Notes: generated by a model from the sequence alone, not told the origin. A stretch of DNA of 64,000 nucleotides from Dyadobacter sp. CY356 (GCF_021440195.1 NZ_JAJTSZ010000001.1:1054001-1118000); one strand, 5' to 3'. Counted from the stretch's first letter, positions 44,029 through 53,587 are shown. Program-made: numbers and translations.

Positions 44029-45591
44029 TTACAGAAAGAAATAGGGATCGCTTGGAACCTGGATATCAACCACCCGAAGGTCCTCTCTTGCCGGGCCGGT
44101 CATCACTTTGCCGTCGGTATCAAAACGCGCCCCGTGACAAGGGCAGTCCCAGCTTTTTTCTGAATTATTCCAGTGGACTATACATTTTGAATGCGTACAT
44201 ACAGGATCAAGTGCTTTCACCTGATCAAAGGAATCTTTATAAATCGCCAGTTTCTGACCTTCAAATTCTACAATTTCACCTGAATCAGGTTGCAGTTGGG
44301 AAACCGACTCGATCTTTTCAAGACCAAATCGGTCACCTATAAAACGGGCTACCACATCAGCCCCTTCTTTAACGATTTCGCTAAATCCGGCAACAGGTTT
44401 AATACGCGCCGGATCATAAAGATTTTCGTATTCACTTTCACCTTGCAGTATCAAATCACTTAAAACCATTGCAGAGACAGTTCCCAGGATCATGCCGTTT
44501 CCGTTGAAACCTGTGGCGGTATAAATCCCGTCAGAAGCTCCGGGAAGCTGGCCAATATAAGGCAGGCCGTCAGCCGGAACGTAATACTGCGCCGACCACT
44601 GTGTGAATATATCTTTGATCGGGTAACAAAGTTTTGCATAATTGATCAGATCTGTAAAAGCCTGTTCAGGATCGCTGTGACCGGTTTTATGATCATGACC
44701 ACCTGCCACAAGGTATTTTTGTCCGTCAATGGTATGTGTCCTGAAATAATGGTAAGGCTCCTGCATATCATAAACCAGGGCATCCGGATATTGATCTTTT
44801 TCCAAAGTTGCCGCGATGACATAACTGCGGTACGGGGCATTTCTGAAGTGAAGCACATTCACGACTCCCGGAGGGATATGTGTGGCATAGATAACTTTTT
44901 TTGCCTTGATCTGTACGGAAGCTGCCGAGGCCATGTGCGTACCACCCACAGATTTTATATCATCAATAAGTGTGTTTTCCAGTAAGACACCTCCCAGATT
45001 GTAAAAATGATTTTGTAAACCCCGGATATATTTTAGCGGATGAAACTGTGCATTATGATCAAAAACAATTGCTTTTTGAAATTCCAGGTTGATTGGCACA
45101 GCCTTCGTTTCGCTGACTTCAACCCCAACCCGGACAGCACTCTCAAAAATGTCATCGAGCTCGCCGGTTTCCTTTTTATTTTGGGAATAAACATATGCTT
45201 TCTTCCATGCAAAGTCACAGTCGATATGACAGGTCTCCACCAATTCATGTATCAGTTGCACGGATTCAGCAATAGATTCTGCAAATTGCGTTGCTGCTTC
45301 TGCACTGAATGCGCTTTCTACTTCCGCAAAAGTGGTGTCTGCAAAAGTATTTATATGGGCCGTTGTACCACCGGTTGTGCCGTATCCCGGATTATGCGCC
45401 TCAGCAATAATGCATTGCAGTCCTGCCTTTTGTAACAAAAATGCGGTAGTCAGCCCGGTAATTCCGGCGCCGACAATAAGTACATCATAGGTTATTGTCG
45501 GGTCAAAAACATTTTTCTCACCGATTGTCTCCGTGTTTTGTTGCCAGAGACTTTTGTTTCGTCCGTCACGCGTATTTTGGTTGGTTTCCAT
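44029..45591 (-). CDS. FAD-dependent oxidoreductase with C-terminal Rieske domain
   Basis: 520 residues, no signal peptide. The N-terminal DAO-type domain has the dinucleotide-binding motif VLIVGAGITGLTTAFLL (about 38-54). The last 100 residues are a Rieske [2Fe-2S] domain: ligands C465 and H467 (CTH), C483 and H486 (CPCH), with 15 residues between H467 and C483. C470 and C485 occupy the places of the disulfide seen in bc1/b6f Rieske proteins. Electrons would pass between the flavin substrate and the cluster. This fusion occurs widely in soil bacteria, but its substrate is unknown. It begins the cluster of stress- and glycan-related genes that runs to about 62 kb. Confidence 0.92.
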   Translation of the reverse strand: METNQNTRDGRNKSLWQQNTETIGEKNVFDPTITYDVLIVGAGITGLTTAFLLQKAGLQCIIAEAHNPGYGTTGGTTAHINTFADTTFAEVESAFSAEAATQFAESIAESVQLIHELVETCHIDCDFAWKKAYVYSQNKKETGELDDIFESAVRVGVEVSETKAVPINLEFQKAIVFDHNAQFHPLKYIRGLQNHFYNLGGVLLENTLIDDIKSVGGTHMASAASVQIKAKKVIYATHIPPGVVNVLHFRNAPYRSYVIAATLEKDQYPDALVYDMQEPYHYFRTHTIDGQKYLVAGGHDHKTGHSDPEQAFTDLINYAKLCYPIKDIFTQWSAQYYVPADGLPYIGQLPGASDGIYTATGFNGNGMILGTVSAMVLSDLILQGESEYENLYDPARIKPVAGFSEIVKEGADVVARFIGDRFGLEKIESVSQLQPDSGEIVEFEGQKLAIYKDSFDQVKALDPVCTHSKCIVHWNNSEKSWDCPCHGARFDTDGKVMTGPAREDLRVVDIQVPSDPYFFL

Positions 45592-45679
45592 TGTAGCGAA
45601 TTTTTAGCTATACCATAATTATAATCACGAGTTTCGTAGGTGATCAGGAGTTCTTATGCGGTAGTTGGCAAGAACTGCC

Positions 45680-45946
45680 TCAATCATTGTCTTTATACTT
45701 ATATTTCAAAAAAAGCATAGCCACATTCAGGCATATGGTGAAAATATTGGTTGCAATGATGGGAATATCCTTTTTATCAAGTCCATAATAAACCCATAAA
45801 GCATTACCTGTAAGCAGCACGACAAACATGGCCGTAGAAACTTCGCTAGCCTTTTTCTTTTTAATTGTCGTAACCAGCTGCGGTATCACTGCCGAAGATG
45901 TGCATATGCCCGCCAAAAGGCCGAGTGCTTCTATAAAATCCATCAA
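45680..45946 (-). CDS. SemiSWEET-type sugar transporter
   Basis: 88 residues with three membrane helices in a single PQ-loop unit: TSSAVIPQLVTTIKKKKASE (PQ motif near residue 22) in the first helix, FVVLLTGNALWVYYG in the second, and FTICLNVAMLFLKYKY in the third. SemiSWEETs form dimers and move mono- or disaccharides across the inner membrane by facilitated diffusion. The start codon overlaps the stop codon of glgX by four bases (45943-45946), so the debranching enzyme and transporter are coupled. Confidence 0.9.
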   Translation of the reverse strand: MMDFIEALGLLAGICTSSAVIPQLVTTIKKKKASEVSTAMFVVLLTGNALWVYYGLDKKDIPIIATNIFTICLNVAMLFLKYKYKDND

Positions 45947-48138
45947 TCGTTCGTTTTTTGTGAGCTATGAGAGGAGCATTTTAAGGCAATCACGCAGTGC
46001 CCGATCACATTCAGTTTGTCACCTGATGCAAGAACATCGTCCTTTTCACCGACGAAACTTTCTGCTGTATTAAGTACAAGCGTCCAGTTGGACCCGCATT
46101 CTTCATTGGGCAGTGTAAAGTCAATCGGATCATTTCCGGCATGAAAAATGATATAGAAGTGATCATCCTTAATCCGGTGTCCATCGAAATCGACACATCT
46201 GATACCTTGTCCGTTTAGAAAAACACCAAAAGATTTTCCTTTCTCCTTATCCCATTTTTCGTCTGGTATCTGATTGCCGTCCGGTAAAAACCACATAATA
46301 TCTTTCATATCAGAGCCTGTAACGGGCAGATCCTGAAACCAGCGCCGGCGCCGGAAAGTAGGGTGGTCTTCACAAAGATGGATCAGCGATTTTGTGAATT
46401 GAAGCAACTTATAGTCAGCATTATTCCAGTCGAGCCATGATATTTCGTTGTCCTGGCAATATGCATTGTTGTTTCCATGCTGAGTTCTGCCGAATTCATC
46501 GCCCGCTACGATCATAGGCACACCTTGTGACAGAAACATGGTGGTCAGCAGATTTCTTTTCTGTCTGTCGCGCAGGGCAATAATTTCCGGATCGTCTGTT
46601 TCTCCTTCAACTCCACAGTTCCATGAATGATTGCTATTGTCGCCATCCTTGTTGTCTTCGCCGTTGTCTTCATTATGTTTTTGATCATAACTTACCAGAT
46701 CATTTATACTGAAACCATCGTGGGCTGTTATAAAATTGATGCTTGCCGTTGGCCTGCGATAGTCATTTTTATACAAGTCGGGGCTGCCTGTAAAACGCTG
46801 GGCGAATGAAGTCATTTCAACATCCTCGCCCCGCCAGAAGTTGCGGATCTGGTCGCGGTATATCCCGTTCCATTCTCCCCAACCCACCGGAAACTTTCCA
46901 ACCATATACCCCTGATCGCCGATATCCCAGGGTTCGGCAATTAGTTTGGCCTGAGATATAATCGGGTCCTGATGAATGATATTGAAAAATGAGCTCAGCG
47001 TATCTGTATCATGCAGGGTGCGGGCAAGCGCCACAGCAAGATCAAACCGGAAACCATCCACGTGCATTTCTGTTATCCAGTACCGAAGGCTGTCCATGAT
47101 CAGGGCCAGCACATTGGGGAGCCGTACATTGAGCGTATTTCCCGTTCCGGTATAATCCATATAATGCCGCTTGTCATCCTCAACCAGCCGGTAATAGGAG
47201 GCATTATCCAACCCTTTAAAAGACAAAGTAGGACCCATGTGATTGCCTTCGGCAGTATGATTGTAAACCACATCAAGTATCACTTCAATTCCCGCCTGAT
47301 GCAGTGCGAGCACCATTTCCTTAAATTCTTTGACCTGCCCGCCTGGTTCGCTGCTGCTGCTGTAACGCAGATCCGGAGCAAAGAAACCCAGTGTGTTATA
47401 TCCCCAATAATTGGTCAACCCCTTTTCGAGCAAGTGCTTATCTTCTACAAAATGATGGATAGGCATCAGCTCAACCGCGGTTACACCCAGGTCTTTGAGA
47501 TAGTTGATAGAAACAGGGTCGGCAATGGCCGCATACGTCCCGCGAATCTGTTCTGGGATATGCTCATTTAAAATTGAAAAGCCCTTTACATGAACTTCAT
47601 AAATGACAGTATTATGATAAGGGATTTCCAGTGGCGAGTCACCCTGCCATTCAAAACCGGGATCGATGACAACCGCTTTTGGCATAAACCCAGCACTATC
47701 CTTATCATTGTAACTCAAATCTTTCTCTTCACTTTCAAACTGATAGCCAAAAACTGCACTATCCCATCTTACCGTGCCATTAATGGCTTTGCAATATGGG
47801 TCCAGCAATAATTTGTTAGGATTGAAACGATGACCGTTTTCAGGATCGTGAGGTCCGTAAACACGGTATCCGTAAAGCTGACCCGGGTTAAGATCAGGCA
47901 CGTAAACATGCCATATATGGTGCGTTACCTCTTCGATCTTGATTTTAATAAACTCCTCAGACTCATTTTCCGGCTCAAAAAGGCAGAGCTCCACACCATC
48001 TGCATTTTCAGAAAAAAGGGCGAAATTGATCCCTTTTCCATCCCATGTTGCGCCAAGCGGATAAGGCTTTCCAGGAAGCGTTCTTACTTCTTCGCCCTGG
48101 GGTGATTCTAATAGCTGGTTTTCTATACGTCTTTCCAT
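45943..48138 (-). CDS. glgX: Glycogen debranching enzyme GlgX
   Basis: 731 residues, a full-length isoamylase-type enzyme that cleaves alpha-1,6 branches of glycogen or limit dextrins. An N-terminal CBM48-like region (about 25-120, YPLGATWDGKGINFALFSENA) is followed by a GH13 barrel: DVVYNHTAEG (289-298), the nucleophile D366 in DGFRFDLAVAL, the acid/base E402 in AEPWDIG, and the third carboxylate D474 in TAHDGFS. The C-terminal domain ends with the usual beta strands. Other glycogen or trehalose genes are not in this window. It is translationally coupled to the SemiSWEET transporter. Confidence 0.95.
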   Translation of the reverse strand: MERRIENQLLESPQGEEVRTLPGKPYPLGATWDGKGINFALFSENADGVELCLFEPENESEEFIKIKIEEVTHHIWHVYVPDLNPGQLYGYRVYGPHDPENGHRFNPNKLLLDPYCKAINGTVRWDSAVFGYQFESEEKDLSYNDKDSAGFMPKAVVIDPGFEWQGDSPLEIPYHNTVIYEVHVKGFSILNEHIPEQIRGTYAAIADPVSINYLKDLGVTAVELMPIHHFVEDKHLLEKGLTNYWGYNTLGFFAPDLRYSSSSEPGGQVKEFKEMVLALHQAGIEVILDVVYNHTAEGNHMGPTLSFKGLDNASYYRLVEDDKRHYMDYTGTGNTLNVRLPNVLALIMDSLRYWITEMHVDGFRFDLAVALARTLHDTDTLSSFFNIIHQDPIISQAKLIAEPWDIGDQGYMVGKFPVGWGEWNGIYRDQIRNFWRGEDVEMTSFAQRFTGSPDLYKNDYRRPTASINFITAHDGFSINDLVSYDQKHNEDNGEDNKDGDNSNHSWNCGVEGETDDPEIIALRDRQKRNLLTTMFLSQGVPMIVAGDEFGRTQHGNNNAYCQDNEISWLDWNNADYKLLQFTKSLIHLCEDHPTFRRRRWFQDLPVTGSDMKDIMWFLPDGNQIPDEKWDKEKGKSFGVFLNGQGIRCVDFDGHRIKDDHFYIIFHAGNDPIDFTLPNEECGSNWTLVLNTAESFVGEKDDVLASGDKLNVIGHCVIALKCSSHSSQKTND

Positions 48139-48494
48139 GGTTATCGGTATTTAAATTGGTAAGCCATTTTTGTTTGATATTGAGCAGGCATCGACAAATC
48201 GAACGGTCAATGCAAACAGGATTTTTCTCTTAGGTATCTCCAATTAATTTTTTTGAGTCAAATCGGTCATAAGAATTCTATTTCAAATTTGGCTTTAACA
48301 CCCGGGCATTAAACCGGGTCATTGGTTTGGTGAGAATGCCGGCCGTGGTAAAAACTTGTGCCACAACCGGCCAGGCTTCCACGCTGTGTAAATTCTACAA
48401 GGTGGGGAACCAATCAGGTTAATTCTTCCAGTGACCGGAATATTGCTTTTGGCAGGATTTTTACTAAGGCGGTGCGATTTTAAAACGCATCAAC
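48139..48494. other. Divergent intergenic region, 356 bp
   Basis: No gene recognised. A loose inverted repeat of acccgg/ccgggt and ggccgtgg-like elements around 48300-48385 may form a hairpin but resembles no known riboswitch to me. Confidence 0.35.
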
Positions 48495-48920
48495 ATGAAA
48501 AAAACCAGATTTTTAATAGTAACGATCGGATTAACCGCGTGCTTTTTTACGAATGCATTTTGCCAGACAGAGGTTGTGGAGCACATGCCCGATGAGGCTT
48601 ATGTTGTCAACTGGCAGCCATTATTTCTGAAAAAGATTGTGTCTTATGTTCAGCTCCCGGGAGATTCACTGGAATACAAGAAAATTAAAACCTATGTTCG
48701 TTACAGGGCAAAAAGTAACATGGAAAAAGATGAGGAATTGCTCAAGACCGAGGATCTGAGCCGGACCAGATATCTGGGCGCATATCTGGTTCCGACAGGG
48801 CGTACTTTTTCAATATTGATAGACGACAGCGTATTGGGTGTTGAAAATACAAACCTTAATACCCGTGACCAGTTGATGAATAATGAGACTGTTTCGGTCA
48901 ACCTGGAAACCGGCCCCTGA
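48495..48920 (+). CDS. Secreted hypothetical protein, 141 aa
   Basis: A signal peptide (MKKTRFLIVTIGLTACFFTNAFCQ) leads a mature part of about 117 residues. It has a charged central segment with YVRYRAKSNMEKDEELLK and the motif RYLGAYLVPTGRTFSILI. I do not recognise a family. It probably functions in the periplasm. It is followed after 139 bp by the DUF1264 gene on the same strand. Confidence 0.65.
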   Translation: MKKTRFLIVTIGLTACFFTNAFCQTEVVEHMPDEAYVVNWQPLFLKKIVSYVQLPGDSLEYKKIKTYVRYRAKSNMEKDEELLKTEDLSRTRYLGAYLVPTGRTFSILIDDSVLGVENTNLNTRDQLMNNETVSVNLETGP

Positions 48921-49059
48921 AAGTTGATGTGCCAGACTGGGTGGCTGTTACCAGATTTAACCTGGTATGGTTTTAAGAATTCCCCGCGATTTTCGGTTCC
49001 CCGAATAAGGGTACAGAACAATGATATCAGCAATTTTTAACAACTTCTTGCGAGGCCGT

Positions 49060-49818
49060 ATGAAATACAGCAACTCATTTTTTTTACCCATACTCGTCAT
49101 TATTGTTTTTGCCTGTGGCGAGCGTAACACTTCGTCAAATGTGGAAGCTCCGGGAGATGAAAAAACCGGAAAAGACAAATTGCTTACAGCGGGTTCTGAT
49201 GTACTTCAATCTAAAAATCCCTTAAAAAAGTTCAGCACTTATCTTGACGGTTTTCATTTTTACAATGGCAATATCAATGCCCAGATGGAGGCGCATCATT
49301 ACGTCAGCCAGCTAAATGAGGATCTGTATCAGGCTATCATTTTTGATGGAAATAAAGAGGATGCGAAAATTATGGGGATTGAATATATCATTACTGCCAA
49401 ATTATTTGCAACACTCAGCCTGGAGGAAAAAAGGCTTTGGCATAGTCACAGCTTTGAGGTAAGCTCCGGATCGCTGATTGCTCCGGGGCTTCCTGATGTT
49501 GCAGAACACGAGCTGATGGAAAAACTGGTCTCAACTTATGGGAAAACGATCCATACATGGCATACCGATCAGCAGCGGACTTTACCCATAGGAGCGCCTA
49601 TGATTATGATGGGGTTTACCAAAGAAGGTCAGCTTCACCCTGAAATGTTAGCTGACAGAGATAAAAGATTTAATGTTTCAACCAAAAAAAAGAAAGAGAA
49701 CCGTCAGGATATTCCGGTTACAAAACCAGCTGCCGGTGCTGACGCATGGCAAAAAGGGCAGGTAAGGCAACTTGTCATCTCGCATAAACCGGATTCTGCC
49801 ATGCATAAGCACCAGTGA
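49060..49818 (+). CDS. DUF1264 (oil-body-associated-like) lipoprotein
   Basis: Starting at 49060, 252 residues; the signal ends in IVFACG (Cys17), a lipobox. The domain (about 45-205) carries the features I associate with DUF1264: FHFYNGNINAQMEAHHY, YQAIIFDG, GIEYIITAKLFATL, LWHSHSFEVSSG and YGKTIHTWHTDQQ, then LPIGAPMIMMGF. Plant homologues coat oil bodies; bacterial ones have no settled role. Here the protein is predicted to be exported and lipid-anchored, which fits an envelope or desiccation-related function, but this is inference. Confidence 0.82.
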   Translation: MKYSNSFFLPILVIIVFACGERNTSSNVEAPGDEKTGKDKLLTAGSDVLQSKNPLKKFSTYLDGFHFYNGNINAQMEAHHYVSQLNEDLYQAIIFDGNKEDAKIMGIEYIITAKLFATLSLEEKRLWHSHSFEVSSGSLIAPGLPDVAEHELMEKLVSTYGKTIHTWHTDQQRTLPIGAPMIMMGFTKEGQLHPEMLADRDKRFNVSTKKKKENRQDIPVTKPAAGADAWQKGQVRQLVISHKPDSAMHKHQ

Positions 49819-49967
49819 TTTTCAAATATAGGATACTTCCGGATGATACTGATTTGCCGGATCGGACTGCAATTTTATGATATACGTTAGAGCGGCTATT
49901 GAATTGACAGCAGTCCTGGCACAATTCTTATTTGGGGGGAGTCTTTTTTATTTCATACCCAATCCAT

Positions 49968-51152
49968 ATGAACAACAATTCAAAAAAAGATCTGCTTTGT
50001 TTTTCCCACCTAAGATGGGACTTCGTATTTCAGCGTCCACAGCACCTGATGACGCGCTTTGCCCAAATTGCGAATGTATATTTTCTTGAAGAGCCCCAGT
50101 TTGACTGCGTAGGCAATCCTTATCTGAAAATTGAAAAAAAGACCGCAGGATTATGGGTTTGCGTCCCTCATTTGCCTGCTGACCTTGGCCAGCAGGAAAC
50201 AGTAACTGCGATGAGCAGGCTGCTTGAATCGTTTTTTGAAAGCAGGGATTGTAATCAGTTTATATTTTGGTATTACACGCCTATGGCTTTGGAGTTTTCT
50301 GGCTCGCTTAATCCTGAAATAGTTGTGTATGATTGCATGGACGAGCTTTCTGCGTTCCAGTTTGCGCCGCCACGTATTAAATACATTGAGCAGCAGCTTT
50401 TAAAAAAAGCCGATGTTGTCTTCACAGGCGGCGCCAGTCTTTACGAAGCTAAAAAAAGCAGCCATCAAAATATACATGCATTTCCAAGCAGTATTGATAA
50501 AGCGCATTTCAAAGCGGCCCGGACTGTCTTACCACAGCCAGCTGATCAGGCTTCCATTTCTGGTTTAAAACTGGGATTTTATGGCGTCATCGATGAGCGC
50601 TTTGATAAGGAACTGATCAGGGAAATTTCAGCTAAAAGGCCCGACTGGCAAATTATTGTGATTGGCCCGGTTGTCAAAATTGATCCGGCAACACTCCCTT
50701 ATGCTGATAATATTCACTATTTGGGATCTAAAACATACCAGCAGTTACCTGCTTATCTATCGGGTTGGGATCTGGCACTGATCCCTTTCCTTTTAAATGA
50801 TTCCACCCGCTTTATCAGTCCTACAAAAACGCCTGAATATTTGGCCGCAGGCAAGCCGGTCGTCTCATCGGCCATTCGCGATGTAGTTTTTCCATATGCT
50901 AAATTGGGATTGGTCAGTATCGGCAAGGATGCTGAAACTTTTATCACAGCCATTGAAAGTGAGCTTATAAAGTCCGCCGACCAGCGGTGGCTGGAAGAAG
51001 TAGATGAATTTCTTTCTGATAAATCATGGGAGAATACTTTTGCTTCGATGTTAAAGCTGATACTTGCTGCCCGGCAGGCGGCAAAACCGGTGGTTTTTAT
51101 CAGCAAACCAAAATTGCGGGTTACCAAGTACAACCAAACCCTTGGCATATGA
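49968..51152 (+). CDS. Glycosyltransferase (GT-B type)
   Basis: The ATG at 49968 gives 394 residues; the earlier in-frame codon adds a spurious leader. The N-terminal signature LRWDFVFQRPQHLMTRFA is typical of a GT-B subfamily often found in polysaccharide clusters. The C-terminal half has the nucleotide-sugar-binding elements GFYGVIDERFD, IHYLGSKTYQQLPAYLSGWD and KTPEYLAAGKPVVSSAIRDV. It has no signal peptide and is cytoplasmic, probably with membrane association. The stop codon overlaps the next gene (ATGA, 51149-51152), so it is coupled to the GH1-like protein. Confidence 0.88.
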   Translation: MNNNSKKDLLCFSHLRWDFVFQRPQHLMTRFAQIANVYFLEEPQFDCVGNPYLKIEKKTAGLWVCVPHLPADLGQQETVTAMSRLLESFFESRDCNQFIFWYYTPMALEFSGSLNPEIVVYDCMDELSAFQFAPPRIKYIEQQLLKKADVVFTGGASLYEAKKSSHQNIHAFPSSIDKAHFKAARTVLPQPADQASISGLKLGFYGVIDERFDKELIREISAKRPDWQIIVIGPVVKIDPATLPYADNIHYLGSKTYQQLPAYLSGWDLALIPFLLNDSTRFISPTKTPEYLAAGKPVVSSAIRDVVFPYAKLGLVSIGKDAETFITAIESELIKSADQRWLEEVDEFLSDKSWENTFASMLKLILAARQAAKPVVFISKPKLRVTKYNQTLGI

Positions 51153-52312
51153 TCAATGAATTCAAGTCATTCTGGATGGCCGGGTTTGAATGCACCGATC
51201 AGATGAACGCTCATGGAGACAGGGTAGATCTGCTTGAATTGACCGGGCACCTGAAACTGATCCGCGAGGATTATGCCCGGGTGTGTTCTCTTGGAATCCG
51301 GACCGTGAGGGAAGGGATCAGATGGAGTGTGGTGGAATACGAACCATATCAATATAATTTTGAATACGTACATGAAATGATACGTGCGGGAAAGCAATAT
51401 GGTGTGCAGCAGATCTGGGATATTTGTCATTTCGGATATCCCGACGATCTGAGCCCTTTATATCCACATTTCAAGTCCCGGTTTGTGGCTCTTTGCAAAG
51501 CATTTGCAAGTTTTTATACAGAGAATTATCCAGGTGAGATACTGCATGTCACGCCTATCAATGAAGTGAGTTTTATTTCCTGGCTTGGTGGTGAGGCCGG
51601 ACTGACTGTGCCTTACTGCACCAAAAATGGCTGGGAGTTAAAATATGCTTTGATGGGCGCGTATATCGCAGGCGTGAAAGCAATGAAAAAAATTAGTGAG
51701 GATATCAGGGTGGTTACCACAGAGCCGCTTGTCAACATGGTGCCAGGTCTGAATCCGGATGCAGGGGCACTGGCCAGGGCAGTCCTTGAAAATGAACAGC
51801 AGTTTCAGGCCGTTGATATGCTTTGCGGGAGGATTTGTCCGGAACTCGGTGGAAGCGTGGATCTGGTTGATATTATTGGTTTTAATTACTATTATAATAA
51901 CCAGTGGATCGTTGGCGGATTTGAATTTTTAGGTTGGAATGATCCGGTGCCTGACCCCAGATACATGAATTTGTCCGATTTGCTCGAAACTGCTTATCGG
52001 CGGTATAAAAAGCCATTTATCTTGTCGGAAACAAGCCATTCAAAAGAAGACAGACCCTTATGGATTCAAATGATCGCATCTGAATGTGCCAAGGTCATTG
52101 CACGCGGTTTACCAATGCTGGGTATTTGTATCTATCCGATCATTGACCGGCCTGACTGGGATCATCCCGCAGTTTGGCACAATTCGGGAATATGGGATAC
52201 TGATCTTTTAACTGGCCATGGAAGAGTGTTGCATGAGCCTTCTGCGAAAGCTTTGCTGGCCGGGCAAAAATTGATTTCCAGATATTTAGAGATTACTGAA
52301 ACAACCGTTTGA
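51149..52312 (+). CDS. GH1-like retaining glycosidase
   Basis: 387 residues from the ATG at 51149. The beta/alpha barrel fits clan GH-A: substrate-binding WAG(F)ECTDQMN at the start, acid/base E139 in TPINEVS, and the nucleophile E294 in FILSETS, the spacing expected for GH1 or GH5-like enzymes. It has no signal peptide, so it should act inside the cell. The gene overlaps the glycosyltransferase gene by four bases and precedes the 82-residue gene by 11 bp. A cytoplasmic retaining glycosidase next to a glycosyltransferase may trim or transglycosylate an intermediate; this is inference. Confidence 0.82.
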   Translation: MINEFKSFWMAGFECTDQMNAHGDRVDLLELTGHLKLIREDYARVCSLGIRTVREGIRWSVVEYEPYQYNFEYVHEMIRAGKQYGVQQIWDICHFGYPDDLSPLYPHFKSRFVALCKAFASFYTENYPGEILHVTPINEVSFISWLGGEAGLTVPYCTKNGWELKYALMGAYIAGVKAMKKISEDIRVVTTEPLVNMVPGLNPDAGALARAVLENEQQFQAVDMLCGRICPELGGSVDLVDIIGFNYYYNNQWIVGGFEFLGWNDPVPDPRYMNLSDLLETAYRRYKKPFILSETSHSKEDRPLWIQMIASECAKVIARGLPMLGICIYPIIDRPDWDHPAVWHNSGIWDTDLLTGHGRVLHEPSAKALLAGQKLISRYLEITETTV

Positions 52313-52323
52313 ATCTGATTATT

Positions 52324-52572
52324 ATGAAAGTAGGAGAGAAACTGCTTAAAGTGCTCGGTAAAAAATACGGGCCTGACCAGATGATACACAAGGAATTTGA
52401 GCGCTACGACATCAGTTTTAAAACAGATGAGGAAGGAAATCCTGTCATGCTTTTTATAGGGACAAGAAAAGAAGACGGGCTGATTAAAGGAGATCGTTTT
52501 GCGAGGGTACTGATCAGGGATACGACCGGAAAAGTCCTGAAAGACCATTGGGATAATAAAGGTAAGATCTGA
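52324..52572 (+). CDS. Small hypothetical protein, 82 aa, third gene of the GT/GH1 operon
   Basis: The frame could begin at the TTG at 52309, but the ATG at 52324 is the natural start. A basic, probably cytoplasmic protein with MKVGEKLLKVLGKKYGPDQM, a strand-like EGNPVMLFIGTRKEDGLIKG and DRFARVLIRDTTGKVLKDHW. No domain recognised. Its last position in the GT/GH1 operon suggests a role with those enzymes, for example as an accessory or regulator. Confidence 0.7.
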   Translation: MKVGEKLLKVLGKKYGPDQMIHKEFERYDISFKTDEEGNPVMLFIGTRKEDGLIKGDRFARVLIRDTTGKVLKDHWDNKGKI

Positions 52573-52600
52573 ATTTTATGGCGAACTAACCTACTGGTTC

Positions 52601-53587
52601 CTATGCTTTCAAGAGCATATCTCTTGTCGCCAGCTCCGCAAATTCAAAATCAGGACGCTTTGTCCAGTCAATCATAGTATGCAGATCTTTGTTTAAAGGC
52701 CCCCAGCGTTCGGGCTCACCATCCATACTGATGACAATACTAGGCGTTTGGAGGGCAGCAGCAATATGCGAAACGCCTGTGCAGTTGCTGATCAGTAATT
52801 TAGCACCTTCAATTAATGCTCCGATTTCACCCAGACTGGTTTTTCCGGTCAGATCCATGGCCGGATAATCCATCAGTTCAACCACTTGCCCGGTTATAAA
52901 TGCTTCTTCCTCCGTGCCGGTAATAAGCACTAAATAACCCAAGCCTGCGCAGTAATCTGCTAAAAGCGCAAAATGAGACGCAGGCCATTGTCGCCAGCTG
53001 CCGCGCGAACCCGGATGTATACATATGTAACTGCGTCCTTCAAGGAATGGATGTTTTCTGTGTAATGTTGTGTTTTCAATTTGCAGGACCGGAAATTCCA
53101 GCTCGTAGCCCTGTACGTTAATGCCAAGGTGCTCGATCAGTTCAAGATGTCTGCTGATCTCGGACGTACCTACCGGATATTCAATGAACAGATTCTTATC
53201 CGAGTAGCTTCCTTTTGAATGAAAACCTGCTACCGGCCCCGCCTGCAAATCGGCAAGCATGGTATTGACAACGCTGCCATTACCCTGCATTTGCAATATA
53301 AGATCGAAAGGTTCTGCACGCATCTGACAGACAAATTCCTGCCAGTGTTGTTTATCAAAGCGCTGTTCAGGTAAACCGGGGAAACCGGGAAAATGTACAA
53401 AATGATCCAGATATTCTGAGAAACGCGTGCAAAATGATTCCGCCCAAGGAAGGCCAAGCAAGGTGATTTCTGAGTCGGGGTAGGCTGCACGCAAAGCGCG
53501 GAATGCGGGCACAGCACATAGCATATCCCCCAGCTGCAATGCGCGGAATATGGCTATTCTTTTAGTAGTTTCAGGTAGAAATTTCAT
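52601..53587 (-). CDS. Glycosyltransferase family 9 (heptosyltransferase-like)
   Basis: 328 residues. GT9 GT-B fold: N-terminal ALQLGDMLCAVPAFRAL with AYPDSEITLLGLPWA, and the C-terminal KLLISNCTGVSHIAAALQTP, the family's sugar-nucleotide motif. Members usually transfer a heptose or related residue. It overlaps the preceding GT2 gene by 4 bases (53584-53587) and is the last gene of the minus-strand operon that begins with the carbamoyltransferase. A second GT9 lies on the divergent operon. Confidence 0.88.
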   Translation of the reverse strand: MKFLPETTKRIAIFRALQLGDMLCAVPAFRALRAAYPDSEITLLGLPWAESFCTRFSEYLDHFVHFPGFPGLPEQRFDKQHWQEFVCQMRAEPFDLILQMQGNGSVVNTMLADLQAGPVAGFHSKGSYSDKNLFIEYPVGTSEISRHLELIEHLGINVQGYELEFPVLQIENTTLHRKHPFLEGRSYICIHPGSRGSWRQWPASHFALLADYCAGLGYLVLITGTEEEAFITGQVVELMDYPAMDLTGKTSLGEIGALIEGAKLLISNCTGVSHIAAALQTPSIVISMDGEPERWGPLNKDLHTMIDWTKRPDFEFAELATRDMLLKA

